Source: Topomyia yanbarensis
Lineage: Eukaryota > Arthropoda > Insecta > Diptera > Culicidae
NCBI RefSeq assembly: GCF_030247195.1
Contig: NC_080672.1
Location: 66,443,771-66,507,770 of the forward strand
Reading direction: 5' to 3'
Length of the DNA stretch: 64,000 nt
The notes below the pieces were generated by a model that made no database searches, was not told the DNA's origin, and was given only the letters and a program-made list of their open reading frames with translations. Positions 1-12,910 of the stretch are shown here, piece by piece. Position 1 is the first letter of the stretch. Each line of letters begins with the position of its first letter. A program made the position numbers and the translations under genes.

Positions 1-824
1 CAGCTGCACTCTAACTGCATTGTAGTGATCACTGCGCCATCTGCTGCAAACGTTTGTCAAACGTGTTTCAGACGTCTGATTTATTCGGAATTTCAGTAGC
101 GGGTATTTACACACGGTTCAAATCGAGCCTAAACGTCTGTTATCTGTGGTAGTACGGAGAGTAGACTGCTCTACAACTAAATCTTCGAGTTTTCCTTTGC
201 CTAAACTTAATTTTTCCGCAATAAAAAAGATTACTTTCCGACTATTTTCCTCACGCACATTTTCTTAGTTTGTTTTGATTCAACTTTTTTTTTCTTTTCT
301 TACCTCACATGACAGCGTTTCCTCAAACTATTTCACCTTTGCGAGTGGTCTCACTTGACATGGGTTCGACTGTCTTGCCGACTGCGGTATTACCGACTGC
401 CGACAGTGACTGCCCAGCGGTATCAACACCCGTTTTTATCAGCCCCTTTGTTCATTTTAGGCTGACAAAATGGGGATATTGACAACATCTGGACACATTT
501 TGACATTAAAAATGTCTTACTCCACTATCTGGGGCTAGGTGTCATTCTAAAATCTAAACTATCTCCCATGTAACGAAACTATGTAAGGTTTGCACGCTTA
601 TAACTCCGATATTACTAGATGGATTTTAATCATTCATACACCAACCGATTCAGAAACACCTAACTTAAATATTGGTAATAATTTAATATCTCCCCAATAA
701 AAGTAGACTTTTGGAAATTGGTAAAATTAAAAAGTTCACGAAAAACGGGAAAATTACCATTCGTGAGGCAGATTTCTCAGACACAGCCGTCAAAAGAGGG
801 CAGCTTAGTGACTCAATGAAAGAC

Positions 825-1130
825 GAAAAGTCATAAATAGAAGCGACGCATGTCCGTTTAAATCAGTTGTTGCTCTTGTCTCATACGAACAACATCGTCT
901 CCGGGCGATGCAATAAGCGCTATCGATTTTCGGTAACGTTGGCATTTGCACACACTCGCACCTAAGTGACTAAACCATATACGGTTAGTTTATAAATAGA
1001 GGTGACGCGTACCCGTTTGAATCAGTTTTTGTTCTTATGTCGAACGGGTAAGATCATGGCTGCAGCGTGTGGGCACTACAATAAGCAGTAGACGCTATGC
1101 ATTTTCGGCAGCGGTTGCCGTGTGCGGATT
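825..1130 (+). promoter_or_regulatory. Duplicated TATA-box/initiator-like block
   Basis: Two diverged copies of a block of about 130-150 bp lie in tandem (about 825-950 and 985-1130). Each has an ATAAATAG box (833-840; TATAAATAG at 991-999) followed by an arthropod initiator TCAGTT (863-868; 1022-1027), 32-33 bp downstream. That is the normal spacing of TATA to Inr. No coding sequence follows, so these may be promoters of a non-coding or transposon transcript, or a decayed element. The role is inferred from motif spacing alone. Confidence 0.25.
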
Positions 1131-1444
1131 TTTCGGGTACCAGCACGGTGTCACAGAATGATTTGCAAAGTGGGTGGGTGGGGTGGTTTGGATTTAATTC
1201 AATACGGTGTGTGCTGCTTAAGAGTGTTGCGTTTGAATAAAATATATTTATTTTTATGCATGCGTGTGCGTTGTAACTTGTTAATCCATGTTTACGGCGC
1301 ATTGTAGCTGCCTAGGGTAAAGAGCCTATTGGTTTTCATATGTTTCATATTTTGGTTATATGTTTTTTATCAGTAAGGCATCTGACAACGTGCTTCTGTA
1401 GTTATTGCACTGTTCAGCAGCGTAGTATTTTATATAGGGGAGTA

Positions 1445-1579
1445 CACTCAGGTTTTATTACGCGGTATTTTTTACGCGGATTTTGAAATTTACGCGGTTT
1501 TCATTTACGCGTTTTTTTTTAAATTTAGGCGGTTTTCATTTGCACGGCCTGTATCTCCTGCGTAAAAAAAACCTGAGTG
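1445..1579. mobile_element. Small TA-flanked MITE
   Basis: A 135-bp element with terminal inverted repeats (CACTCAGGTTTT at the left, AAAACCTGAGTG at the right). It is flanked by TA dinucleotides (1443-1444 and 1580-1581), as for Tc1/mariner-type MITEs. The interior repeats the phrase TTACGCGGTTTTCATT. It is non-coding. Confidence 0.7.
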
Positions 1580-3569
1580 TAATTGCATCGGAAACAATCA
1601 CATTCCCAGCAGAACTTTTTGTTTTCTAATTTCAAACACTTTTGTTTCGTACTGTACACAACGGAAAATTTTAAAACAGAACTTACCGTCCCAGCAGCAG
1701 TTTAGGCGGGTGTTCTTTTTCGATTCAAATTCAAGCCATGTCTAAATCGTTACTGGACTTAAAATTGTTTTCCCAGTTTATCCAGTCAGAGTATCTGTCC
1801 TGCCCTATGTAGTTAAAACACAGTTCTAATTGCGTTTTAAAGTATACAACAAATTGAACGGTTAGGTATACTAATTTAAATTTTAAAATATATCTGTTTG
1901 AAATTATGCAACAAACCGCTGTACTGAAGATATAATTATGTCAGTCCTATTACCACATAAAACACCTATATAACATAAAACGCTGCAGAATTGGTTTAAT
2001 AATACAATGTTTACACTACAGAGTTATAACACGTTTTAATAATTAGCAACAAGAGAAAATGTCACCAAGATAGCATAAAACCCGTTTTAACTGGTAGTGC
2101 GAACGTTGCATAACAATGTAATTTATCAAATAATTTCATTTTTTTCACCACTAATCGATCAAGAAATACTTAACCTTAAGATTGTTTACTTAAGTTCATT
2201 AATACATTATTGAAAATTTGAATGGAAAATGAAATTTCATATTTCATGAAGAATCTGTATATTTCCGTTGCTGGACGTGGGCTTCCTCGTCACGGTTCTA
2301 AATATGGAACTTTTCTTTTAAATATATTTTCTGGACAGACCAGCCTATTTTTACTAGATGGATTAGCCAAATAATGCCAATCACCTAGTGAGATACTTGA
2401 TTAATTAATAGATTACCGTTAAAAGACCTTCAATAAATTATGTTTTAATGGGGAGGGTATATAGCAAATTGTAACATAAAAAACAGGCGAGTGAGCAAGA
2501 ACTTGAGTCGATATGTGTGATAGATAAAATACATTTGCACGCTCTTGAAAAAAGCTACATTTTTAATGTCACCGTGGTCGTGTCCTGTACACAACCCTTT
2601 AATTTTTTTCTGTCTTTTAAATTAACCCAAGCTATTGAAATATTCTTCTATAGTTCCTATATGTAGCCCCATACCCCTTTCTGATTATATGATGCAAATT
2701 ATTTAATGACTTTTAATTTTTGCACATTTTGCATCTTTCTGTTTACCGTGTTGCGGCCAATACTAGATTTGGCAATTATTTTTGCGATGTTGGTTTTTGT
2801 TCATCGCCGGTCTAAAAACGAATAAATGATATAAAAAAACAATATTTGGGAAAAATTTGAGTGAAATTGGACCATTTTAACATGTGTCCAAAATCAATTG
2901 AAGTTTTATATTGGAAATACATGTATTTTTCATACTTTTTTATTCATAACTTTTTTTTAAAGTGATCGAAAAAGTTTGAGATTGGATACAGTTCGAGCAT
3001 GCTATGAAAGGTTTCAAACAGAATGTTTTCGCATTTCTATTTTTTTTTCAAATATTCTTTTCCAAAAATGCTAAGACTTCCGGTTTTTCTAAAACTTTCT
3101 TGTTCCTTCATGTATTTTTTTTAATCTTTCATAGTCTACCAAGCTTCAATTATTTCGAGTTTTGAATTGTCATTTAAAACAAATGAAAAAATGCATGTCT
3201 TTTCCATATAAAACTTCAATTCATTTAGAGCATATGTTAAAAAAGTTCAATTTCATTCAAAATTTGCCGAAATTTTTTTTAATACCTTGATTCATTTTTC
3301 GACCGGCGATACACAAAATTCCAACTTTACAAAAATAGGTGCCACCCTAGTGTACATTGAAATGGCATATTCTGACTTATTTTATGGCATCCTTACTGAA
3401 TTTATAAAGTGATCCTGTTTTCGGTGCTCTCCTAAGGCTTGGCGGTTGGAAACTCGACCAACTGTTTTCTACGGGCCTGCACTGTCAAAAGTTGCAGTAT
3501 TTGTCAACGCTAGCAGCATTATCAAATGGTAGACTTGCTGAAACCGACTGAAATAACAATTCTTTCTGT

Positions 3570-4460
3570 TCAAAATTTGCGGCTCGGTGCATGAAATTAG
3601 TATGAACCAATCACAAACGAGCTTCGACCGGAAGTTTTGAAACCGGTGTTTTTTATATGTATGGATCTTTCTACCCATTGGAAAAATAATAGTTGGCGAA
3701 GGAAAAGTTTTTCAAATTTAATTTCTTTGATTAGTTTGATAGCGATGATAATGGCTATTTTGTTTGCCAAAGAAAATATTCTCCGAATGGGAGAAATAGT
3801 AAATACGGTGAATGAGAAACTATTTCACTGCATGGACCATAAGACGACTTTTTTATATTTATACGAAAAAAATAATCGCCATGAAAAGGGCGGTTTTTTT
3901 CGTTGTTTCGGCCAGAAAGGAGATTTAGGTTGTGGAGGTCTTCGACCCCCGGTTTTGTACTCGGTTCAGTTTACGTTCGAAACCAAAGGGTTTGGCCATC
4001 GAACGGAATCGGTCTACTTCCATCGTCAAAAACGTGGAGCTTCGAACGAAAACGGTCCAAGATTTACGGCTCGGTGCATGAAATCAGCGGGATCAATTAT
4101 ATGAGCTTTTGTCAGATAGACCATAATCGGTTTTTTCCGTGTGTATATTATAATTACCACCTACCGCAAATAAAAATAATAGTTGGTAAAGAAAAAGATT
4201 TTGAAATTCAATTCTTGATTGATGGTTTTATAGCGCTGATAAGGGCTAATTTGTTTTCCAAAGAAAATATTCTCCGAGACGAAAGATTTTTTTCTGGTTG
4301 GCCCACGTTACTAGCACGGAGTTGCACAAATTAACTATTACCTTCTCTCCCATGTTGAAATGCAGTCTTCAGCCATCTGACAAAGTTGACTAGTAGAAAC
4401 AAACTCAAATCACATTTCTTTCTGTTCAAAATTTACGGCTCGGTACATGAAGCTTCGAGC
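3570..4460. repeat. Degenerate tandem repeat, three partial units
   Basis: The phrase TTCAAAATTTGCGGCTCGGTGC (one base varies) recurs near 3570, 4060 and 4425. Between the first two copies the following 250 bp also repeat, including AATAATAGTTGG...AAAGAAAATATTCTCCGA. The units are roughly 360-490 bp apart and diverged. Short ORFs across them (3637-4104, 3903-4334) show no domain and are treated as chance. Confidence 0.5.
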
Positions 4461-5077
4461 TTCGATCAAATGATTTAAAATACTGTTTCTCGTTGTGTAT
4501 GCTATTTTCCATTCATCGGAAATTAGAATAATTGCCTCTCCAGGTAAGGGTTCTTCGCGACAAAATCTGTAAAAATCTAATGTTTCTCTCAAATATACGT
4601 ATATCTGTTCTATCTAAAAATATATAACTCGTTAATATCTAATTAGAATGCTTCACAAAAAGCTTGGCCAATTTTAAACTTCTGTTCACAGTCTTTCAAA
4701 ATCGTCGAATACTCGATTGCTGACAGCTACGAATAATAGAAATGCAAAAAACGATTGTTAGAAACAACCAAATGGATTCGATAATAAGACAAACATTCAG
4801 AAACAGGACAGACCTTTCTGTTCTCACTGTTACTGGCCAAATAAAAATGTCAAATATGTGTGTGCTTGATTTAAAGGATAATTAAGAATAGAAGTCACTC
4901 AAGGCAACGACGGTTCCATAACATTTTGATAGGCAGAATGTGAGGGCTAAACATTAGTTTGAATTTTTTTGCGTGGATATTTGACCAAATTTTTCTACGT
5001 GTTGATGATTGCCAAATCTTAGGACCAAATCTCAAGACTTCGGACAGTTTCATATCATGTTTTTATATACTGCTATG

Positions 5078-5343
5078 TAAGGGACCATCCATAGATGACG
5101 TAGCATTATATTGGGGAGGGGGAGTTTTGTATTTTGTGATGATGTGTGACGACAGTAGGGGGTACGGGGTCATGTCATGCTGCGTAGCTTTTATAAAGGG
5201 GAATGGGTGTTGACCTGATGTCACGACAATCTTATCCGTTTCATCTAACTAACATAGCTGTTTTTAATTTTTACGGGGACAATGGGGAGGGGAAGGTGCT
5301 AAAATTACTCAAAAAATGCTACGCCATTTATGGATGATCCCTA
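5078..5343. mobile_element. MITE with 'gggaccatccat' ends
   Basis: Inverted termini face each other: AGGGACCATCCATAGATGACG at the left, and the complement of a close variant (ATGGATGATCCCT) at the right. Both inner ends reach a TACG(C/T)ATTT-like phrase. This resembles a very widespread mosquito MITE type. The exact boundary and target duplication are not clean. Confidence 0.5.
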
Positions 5344-5366
5344 CCGAAATGAGGTAACAAAGTAAT

Positions 5367-5648
5367 TGTTGGAGACAACTAAACTGGAGGGATGGCAACT
5401 CTGCCCTGCCATCCGCCACTCTCTGCGCTAGGCTCTCTAGTGACAGTCTTGCTGTCACTCCGAGATGCCGCCATAAGCGGAAACCACTTATCAACGAGTC
5501 AGTCACCAGTCAGTCATCAGTCAGTCCGTTGAGCACATGCTCTTTATTTTAACCTTTCGTTATTAAAAGTATTTTATGTAGTCTGTACGCGAGTGTCTTT
5601 TATTTGATCAACAAGACTCCTGACCTGCCCGCGCACAGGGCTACAACA
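5367..5648 (+). repeat. 5' LTR of element 1
   Basis: 282 bp, identical to 10118-10399. It carries TTATTTTAACC and ATTAAAAG stretches in the right half, followed by the primer site TGGCGACGAG from 5650. Confidence 0.95.
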
Positions 5649-5746
5649 GTGGCGACGAGTATATTGGCGGATATTTGGTGAAATTTCGATTCACGAAAAG
5701 TAACCTCAAAATTCCGTCACCCCCGCGTAAAAAACGGAGAAGAAGC

Positions 5747-8700
5747 ATGGAGAATGGTCAAATTCCACATGATAATGACCGGGAGCAGGTCCCACCAGCA
5801 GCAGATCCGCTAATCGTGCAGTTCATGCACCTGATGCAGCAACAGCAGCTTCAGCACCAGCAGCTAATGGCACAGTTTCTCCAGCGGCAGCAGCAAAACG
5901 ACGAGCAGTAGCAAGCATTTTTCCGGAGTGCAGTTTCATCTATCCACGTACAAGTACCACCCAACCCAGAGCAAATTCTTGACTCTTTGGCAGGCAACGT
6001 GAAGGAATTTCGCTACGACGCTGACAATAGCGTCACGTTTGCGGCTTGGTACAGCAGGTATGAAGATTTGTTCGAGAAAGATGCCGCTCGTTTGGACGAC
6101 GAAGCGAAAGTCAGGTTACTGCTGCGAAAGCTGGGCGCAGTTGAACATGAAAGGTATGTTTCCTTTATTCTACCGAAACTTCCGAAAGAACACACCTTTG
6201 CCCAATCAGTAGCGAAGCTGAAAAATTTATTTGGGTCGAAAGAGTCGGTAATAAGCAGGCGGTATAGAACGTTGCAAATCGCCAAGCACCCGACTGAAGA
6301 CCATATTGCTTTCGCTTGCCGTGTTAATAAAGCCTGCGTTGAGTTTGAGCTGGGAAAGCTATCGGAAGAGCAGTTTAAATGCTTGACATACGTTTGCGGA
6401 TTGAAAGCAGAAAGCGATGCAGAAACCCGTACACGGCTGCTTTCCAGGATTGAGGAAAACAATGGCGTCACGTTGGAGCAGCTAGCGAAAGAATGCCAGC
6501 GTCTTCTTAACCTCAAACATGACAATGCTATGATCGAGTCAGCCACATGTTTCGGTCAAGTGAATGTCATTAAGCAGCGATCTTCTGATAAACGGTTCAA
6601 CAAACGGGATCAGCCATCTTCGAAGCCTGCTGCAAACGACACGAGGAAAAAACCTGATACACCGTGTTGGTTTTGCGGTGCATTTCACTACGTACGGGAC
6701 TGTACCTTCAAAAACCACAAATGCTCTGAATGTAAGCAGTTTGGACATCGTGAAGGCTACTGCAACAGTTCAAAAAAGTCACAACGTTCATCGAGAAAGG
6801 GTAATCATTCGGTGGCAAGCAAAATGGTCGTCGTTAATGTGTGCAACGTGCAGAAGCGAAGGAGATTCGTTTCCGTTACCCTTGATGGAACACAGGTTCG
6901 TCTTCAGTTGGATACGGCTTCCGATATTACCGTCATCAGCCAGCAGATCTGGAAGAAAATTGGCAGCCCAAGGTTGTCACCAGCAACAGTAAAAGCCAAG
7001 GCAGCATCTGGAAACATTTTGCCACTTGATGGTGAATTTAACTGTGACATCACTATCGGCGAAAACACACGCACGCAGATAATTCGTGTCACCGAGAAAC
7101 CACTACACCTGCTTGGATCTGATTTAGTCGATAATTTTCATTTGTGGTCCATACCAATGGATACTTTTTGCTGCCAAGTTACTAGTACCCCGTCCACCAG
7201 TGGAACTCTCAAAGCTACTTACCCAAAAGTGTTCAGCGAAAAGCTCGGGTTGTGCAACCGGACCAAAGTTAAATTTGAGGTAAAAGAACAGTGCAAGCCT
7301 GTTTTTTGTGCCAAGCGTCCGGTGGCGTATGCAATGTACAGCGCAGTCGACCAGGAATTGGACAGGTTAGAAAAACTCAATATCATCACACTGGTCGACT
7401 ATTCGGAATGGGCAGCGCCGATCGTCGTAGTGCGCAAAGCAAATGGCAACATCCGAATTTGCGGAGACTATTCAACAGGTCTAAACTCCGCTTTGCAGCC
7501 TCATCTGTATCCACTGCCACTCCCGGAAGACATCTTTGCCAAGCTGGCTAACTGCAAAATATTCAGCCAGATTGATCTTTCGGACGCTTTTCTACAGGTG
7601 GAAATCGACGAACAGTACCGTCATTTGCTGACAATTAACACACACCGTGGTCTTTACCACTACAACCGCCTTCCACCTGGTGTAAAGGTAGCACCTGGTG
7701 CTTTTCAGCAGCTCATCGATACCATGCTAGCCGGCCTTAAGGGCACTTCTGGTTATCTCGATGACGTCATTGTTGGCGGTGAAACACAAGAGGAGCACGA
7801 CCGTAATTTGGAAGCAGTTCTTCAGCGGATTCAGGATTTTGGTTTTACCATCAGAGCCGAAAAGTGCAGCTTCAGTAAGCAACAGATACGCTATTTGGGC
7901 CATCTATTCGACCGACGTGGATTGCAACCTGATCCAGTAAAAGTTGAGGCAATAACCAAGCTACCTCCTCCCACTGACATTTCAGGTGTTCGCTCTTTCC
8001 TTGGGGCGATCAATTATTACGGCAAGTTTGTGCCCAACATGCGACAGTTGCGCTATCCGATCGACAACTTGCTGAAGTCGGAGACAAAGTTCGTCTGGAA
8101 TTCGGAGTGCCAGCAAGCGTTCGAGCGATTCAAGCAGATTCTCTCCTCGGGACTTCTGCTGACACACTACGATCCGAAGCAGGAGATTATAGTATCGGCT
8201 GACGCATCATCCGTTGGCCTCGGAGCAACCATCAGTCACAAATTCCCCGATGGGTCCATCAAGGTTGTTCAGCATGCTTCCAGAGCGCTCACGAAAGCGG
8301 AACAAAACTACAGCCAGCCCGATCGCGAAGGTTTAGCAATCATCTTTGCAGTCACCAAGTTCCACAAAATGATTTTCGGTAGGAAATTCCGCCTACAAAC
8401 CGACCACGCTCCTCTGCTTCGAATTTTTGGTTCTAAGAAGGGTATACCGATGTATACGGCAAACCGGTTACAACGTTTCGCCCTCAATCTGCTATTGTAC
8501 GATTTTGACATTGAATACGTGCCAACCGACAAATTTGGCAACGCTGACGTGTTGTCTCGTCTAATCAACCAACACGTTAAGCCAGAGGAGGATTACGTCA
8601 TTGCGAGCATTATCCTCGAAGAAGATGTAAGGTCAGTAGCCGCAGATACCGTTAATATGTTACCTCTCAGTTTCAGAGTCGTAGCACAGAGTACCCAAGC

Positions 8701-10108
8701 TGATCCACTGCTTCGCAAAGTCTTCCGGTACATACAAGACGGTTGGCCTTCATCAAAAACCGTCGATCCGGAGCTTAAGCGGTTTCACTCCAGGCAGGAG
8801 TCACTTACTGTGGTTGATGGGTGTATTCTGTTTGCTGAACGACTCGTCATTCCATCGCAGTATCGAAAACGATGCTTGGACCAGCTTCATCGTGGACATC
8901 CGGGCATGCAGCGGATGAAAGCAATCGCCAGAAGCTACGTCTACTGGCCCTCCATAGATGATGATATAATTGGTTATGTAAAGGCGTGTCAGCATTGCGC
9001 ATCCGTTTCCAGGTCCCCTCCTTGCGCTGCTCCTGTACCGTGGCCGAAAACATCTGGCCCATGGCAGCGTGTTCACGTAGATTTTGCCGGTCCCATCGAA
9101 GGCGAATATTACCTCATTGCAGTGGATTCGTACTCCAAGTGGCCAGAGATTGTGCAAACCAGAAGAATCACCTCTACAGCTACAATCAGCATCCTGTGTG
9201 GCCTTTTTGCTCGACTTGGTATGCCAGTGACTCTAGTGTCCGACAACGGTACCCAATTTACGAGCGTGGAATTTGCTGAGTTTTGCGCAATCAACGGTAT
9301 CGAGCACATCACGACACCCCCCTTTCATCCACAATCCAACGGCCAAGCTGAGCGTTTTGTAGACACTTTCAAAAGGGCCGTCAAGAAAATCCGAGAGGGT
9401 AGAGGATCAATTACTGATGCGTTGGATACCTTCTTGCTCGCTTATAGAAGCACACCTAACCGTTCGGCTCCTGAAGGCAAATCTCCATCTGAACTTTTGT
9501 TTGGTCGCAAGATCCGAACCTGTCTCGAACTACTTCGGCCGCCCCCTGCGACTGAACCGAAGCCAATCGAGAAGCAGCACAGCCAGTTGAGATTTTTCAG
9601 TCGGAATGATCCAGTATTTGCCAAAGTATATGCAAGAAACAGTTGGAAATGGTCTCCAGGTGTGATCGTCGAAAGAATTGGTGACGTGATGTACAACATC
9701 TGGGTGGAGGACCGCCGAATGCTACGTTCGCATATTAATCAACTCCGTTGTCGAACTGTAACCGGATCAACCACCAACACAGTAGGACAGCAAACCAGAT
9801 ATGCTCAGTTACCTTTGGATATTCTGTTGGACGTGTGGAAGCTGCCGAACTTACCAACTGATACAACATCACAGTCATCATCGACGCCGCAGCCAACCAC
9901 CTCACAATGTGCATCGTCGACACCTCGTTGTGATCAGCCGCCTGAATCGGTGGTTAGTCCATCACTTTCTCCACTGTCTTCGTCATCACATGCAACATCT
10001 TCCGAATTTGAGTCAGCAGTTGAAGCAGATCCGGTGGCAGCACTACCACGCCGATCTTCGAGAGTTCGAAGAGCGCCGCAGTGGTTTGACCCGTTCCACC
10101 TTTATTAA
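5747..10108 (+). pseudogene. gag-pol polyprotein of element 1, one in-frame TAG
   Basis: One frame of 1454 codons from the ATG at 5747 to the TAA at 10108, broken only by TAG at codon 55 (5909-5911). The earlier open positions begin at TTG codons and are not natural starts. In order it shows a Q-rich N-terminus (residues 30-55), a capsid-like region, two CCHC knuckles (about 307-340, CWFCGAFH then CSECKQFGH), an aspartyl protease (LDTASD, about 388), reverse transcriptase (GYLDDV, about 669), RNase H (SADASSVGLG, about 818), an HHCC zinc module (about 1048-1085) and a DDE integrase (D about 1112, SDNGTQF about 1166, NGQAERF about 1200). The TAG is followed by CAA. Either it is a point nonsense mutation in an otherwise intact young copy, or Gag is made by readthrough. 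No ATG directly after the TAG would rescue Gag. Confidence 0.9.
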
Positions 10109-10117
10109 GAGGGGAGA

Positions 10118-10399
10118 TGTTGGAGACAACTAAACTGGAGGGATGGCAACTCTGCCCTGCCATCCGCCACTCTCTGCGCTAGGCTCTCTAGTGACAGTCT
10201 TGCTGTCACTCCGAGATGCCGCCATAAGCGGAAACCACTTATCAACGAGTCAGTCACCAGTCAGTCATCAGTCAGTCCGTTGAGCACATGCTCTTTATTT
10301 TAACCTTTCGTTATTAAAAGTATTTTATGTAGTCTGTACGCGAGTGTCTTTTATTTGATCAACAAGACTCCTGACCTGCCCGCGCACAGGGCTACAACA
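10118..10399 (+). repeat. 3' LTR of element 1
   Basis: 282 bp, identical to the 5' LTR, preceded by the purine tract at 10107-10117 and followed by the target duplication GTAAT. Confidence 0.95.
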
Positions 10400-12910
10400 G
10401 TAATTCTGAGCAATAGAGAAGTCTAAGTTTCCCAAAAAATATTTAAATGGGGATGAACCAGTAAACATTTCGTACCAATTGGAAGGAACCCCAGAATATC
10501 TACCAGGAAGATTGTTTACAGAAACGATTATAGCCCGGAGAACGTTGCACTGGGGTATAAATGTACCCCACGCCTTCTTTGGACCCGTGTGAAGACGAGA
10601 ATTCAGCATTTATCGTCCTGGGACCCTAACCATAATTCAATTTAGAGTTCCTAGTAAGAGTACCCGATCAGAAAGAAATAACAAAATTATTACAGACTGA
10701 GTTACTTTGTTATGATAATAAGTTGTGTTATAACTTTGGTCTCGTTAGTTGGTAAAATAACAGAAAACATAACAGAAATTCTTCTAGTATATATCAAAAA
10801 TATGACAACCTGTGATAGGCTTCTATCAGAATTATAACAAATTTTGTTAGGTTCCCCCACTGCCAATATAGCTTTTATTACCTATTGTATAGTATCAACG
10901 AATTTAGCGTGCAAGTCTAAAAATAGAATAGAATAGAAAAATATAGCATAAATTAAGGCGTTTTCGTTTGGCAGCAAAAAGCTTCATATAGCAAAAGCTT
11001 TTTATAGTTTGGTCAAATGATTGCGTACATGCTGGCTGATTGTTATTACGAATATATGACACGCTGATGGTTATTTGTGCATTATAGCGATTTGAACCTG
11101 GGTATTCTGAGTTTTATGTGGATGTTTCCTGCATGAACCAACGACGTTGCTTTCGACTGATGTTTAATGTTAGCATAATATTCCTCGAATCCGTCAAGGG
11201 CAAAACGATTATAGATGCATCTTGTTTCCAGAACGCACACATTGAACTTTGCCAAAGCGTAAGGACTGTTTGTTTTCCTTGTGTCATACGCTTTGTTTTC
11301 ATGCAGTTTTACTCACTACTACAGCTGCCTAAATAGGAAAAGGTGGTATAGCCAGTTTGCTTATAGCCTTCGTGGAAGCAGGTGTTAAAGTTGGCATGGG
11401 GTACATTTGTACCCTAGTGTACGGTTGCCGTGAGCGTTTCGACAGGTTTCGAGCTGTCAGTGAAAATGTGACTCGTGACAATGCCAGTTTAATTCTGGTT
11501 GTTTTACTACGTAAGTTACTATTGGTATTATATAATCGTTTTTTAATAATGAATTCAATTAATTTAATTTTGATGTAAAAAAATCGTTCTCATTTTTCTT
11601 GATTTTTTTTTTTGTTTTATTTATAGTATTATTTATAGCATTTATTTTTTTTTGTATTTTTATAGTTTTTCAAAACAATTGTTCGCAAGTATAATTTGCG
11701 CGCAGTAGCTGCTGTAATAGTAGCATTGCGTGTTACCAGTGTATTACTGCTCAGAAATATTTTTTTCATTTCAATTTCCACCCCATTTCGTGGTATTTTC
11801 CAAAATCCGATTTTTAAAATTTCACTCTTCCAAATAATTGCGCGTTTTCAAAATTATCGAGGCATCATTTTATACCATTTTTAGACAATTATTTCAATTT
11901 TTAGAATCATTTGATATTTTTCAAATGGTTGAAAATTCGCAAAGTTGTGGCAATTTTTGTGAAAATAGTCAAAATCGCGATTTTTTTCGATTTTTTTTTT
12001 GTTCAAGCTAATTTATCTATCATTGATTCAACAAATTCTAAACTTTCATTTACACAGCTGTTTTTGCAATTAAAAAAAGAAGAAAATAATGTATTATACA
12101 TTTCATTTTTTTACCTGAAAAAAATAGCAATCAAACGCGTGGGGTACGTTTGTACCCCAGTGCAACGTTCTAGGGTTAGTGCAGTCATAAAGTTATCTTT
12201 CTGTTCTGGCCAGACCTGGCATTGTCTCACTACGTCAGTGATGTTTTGCATGTTTTGAATCAAATGATGTCTAAATTGCAAGGAAAGAACTAAATTCACC
12301 GAACACGTCCTATCATGTAAAATTGGGCTCTCGTGGTGAGAGAGAAGTTTAAATGCAAACAACAGAAAACAAAAAAAAAATACCGAAAATTGTGGAACTT
12401 AATTGGCTTTCCCTGATTTTCGATTTTACATGTTATGCATATTTCAAAATTTAATCCCAGAACGGTTTTGTGGCTATTTGCAATCCCTGTTATTCCGTTG
12501 TTCCCTACAAGCAATCTTTATTATAAATCAATTTGATTATTAAACTTCTATTAAAGCAAGTGCAACCTATTTGTTTCACTTGACAAACTTAGCAGTGCTC
12601 GCTTAAAGTTTGTCTATGGTACAAACGTACCCCATTAAACCGTTTACGTCAGTGTTTTGTCATGTGTACATAATTCAAAAAAATTCTTATACCTTTTTTT
12701 AAAAGTAAAATATCGATACATAGTAAGCGATAAACTTGTGTAAAATTGTATAAGCTTCAACATTGCTGAACAATAGAATATTATTTGATATATTAACGTT
12801 ATTATAGTAATTATAGTTAACTAGAAAATGCACTTGGATCGTTATCGCAATTTTTGCTCTTGCGGATTAAAGAGGTAAACACATTCATAAAAATTATTTT
12901 ATATATATTA

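Larger units (their letters stand above)
1..5361. other. Intergenic or intronic stretch with decayed repeats
   Basis: No protein-coding gene was recognised here. The stretch holds a fragment related to the TA-flanked MITE at 27672 (about 405-480), a duplicated TATA/Inr-like block (825-1130), a small MITE (1445-1579), a further fragment of the same TA-MITE family (about 2600-2700), a degenerate three-fold repeat (about 3570-4460) and a MITE at about 5078-5343. The remaining sequence is AT-rich with no visible exon. The short ORFs present are frame noise or lie inside repeats. It may be the left part of a very long FHIP intron, because the 5' exons of FHIP were not found downstream of it. Confidence 0.5.
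5367..10399 (+). mobile_element. Complete Ty3/gypsy LTR retrotransposon (element 1)
   Basis: Two 282-bp LTRs (5367-5648 and 10118-10399) flank a gag-pol frame. They start TGTTGG and end ACA, and they read identical base for base. The 5-bp duplication GTAAT flanks the insertion (5362-5366 and 10400-10404). The primer site at 5650 (TGGCGACGAG) complements a tRNA-Ser(GCU)-type 3' end, and a purine tract (AAGAGGGGAGA) precedes the 3' LTR. The domain order protease, reverse transcriptase, RNase H, integrase is that of Ty3/gypsy. No envelope gene follows. Identical LTRs mean a recent insertion. Confidence 0.95.

Noticed and set aside
1054..1302. Frame of 82 codons on the - strand and its partner on the + strand
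   Set aside because: They overlap the duplicated TATA/Inr-like block and AT-rich flank. Low complexity, with no conserved motif.
3637..4334. Overlapping frames of 155 and 143 codons
   Set aside because: They lie within degenerate repeat units, in two frames at once, with no recognisable domain.
5675..5987. Apparent separate short protein before gag-pol in element 1
   Set aside because: It is the same reading frame as gag-pol, split by the TAG at 5909. The open positions at 5675 and 5987 are TTG codons, and the natural ATG is at 5747.
6013..6546. Open frame of 177 codons on the opposite strand of gag
   Set aside because: It is the mirror of the real gag-pol frame of element 1. The + strand frame has clear domains.
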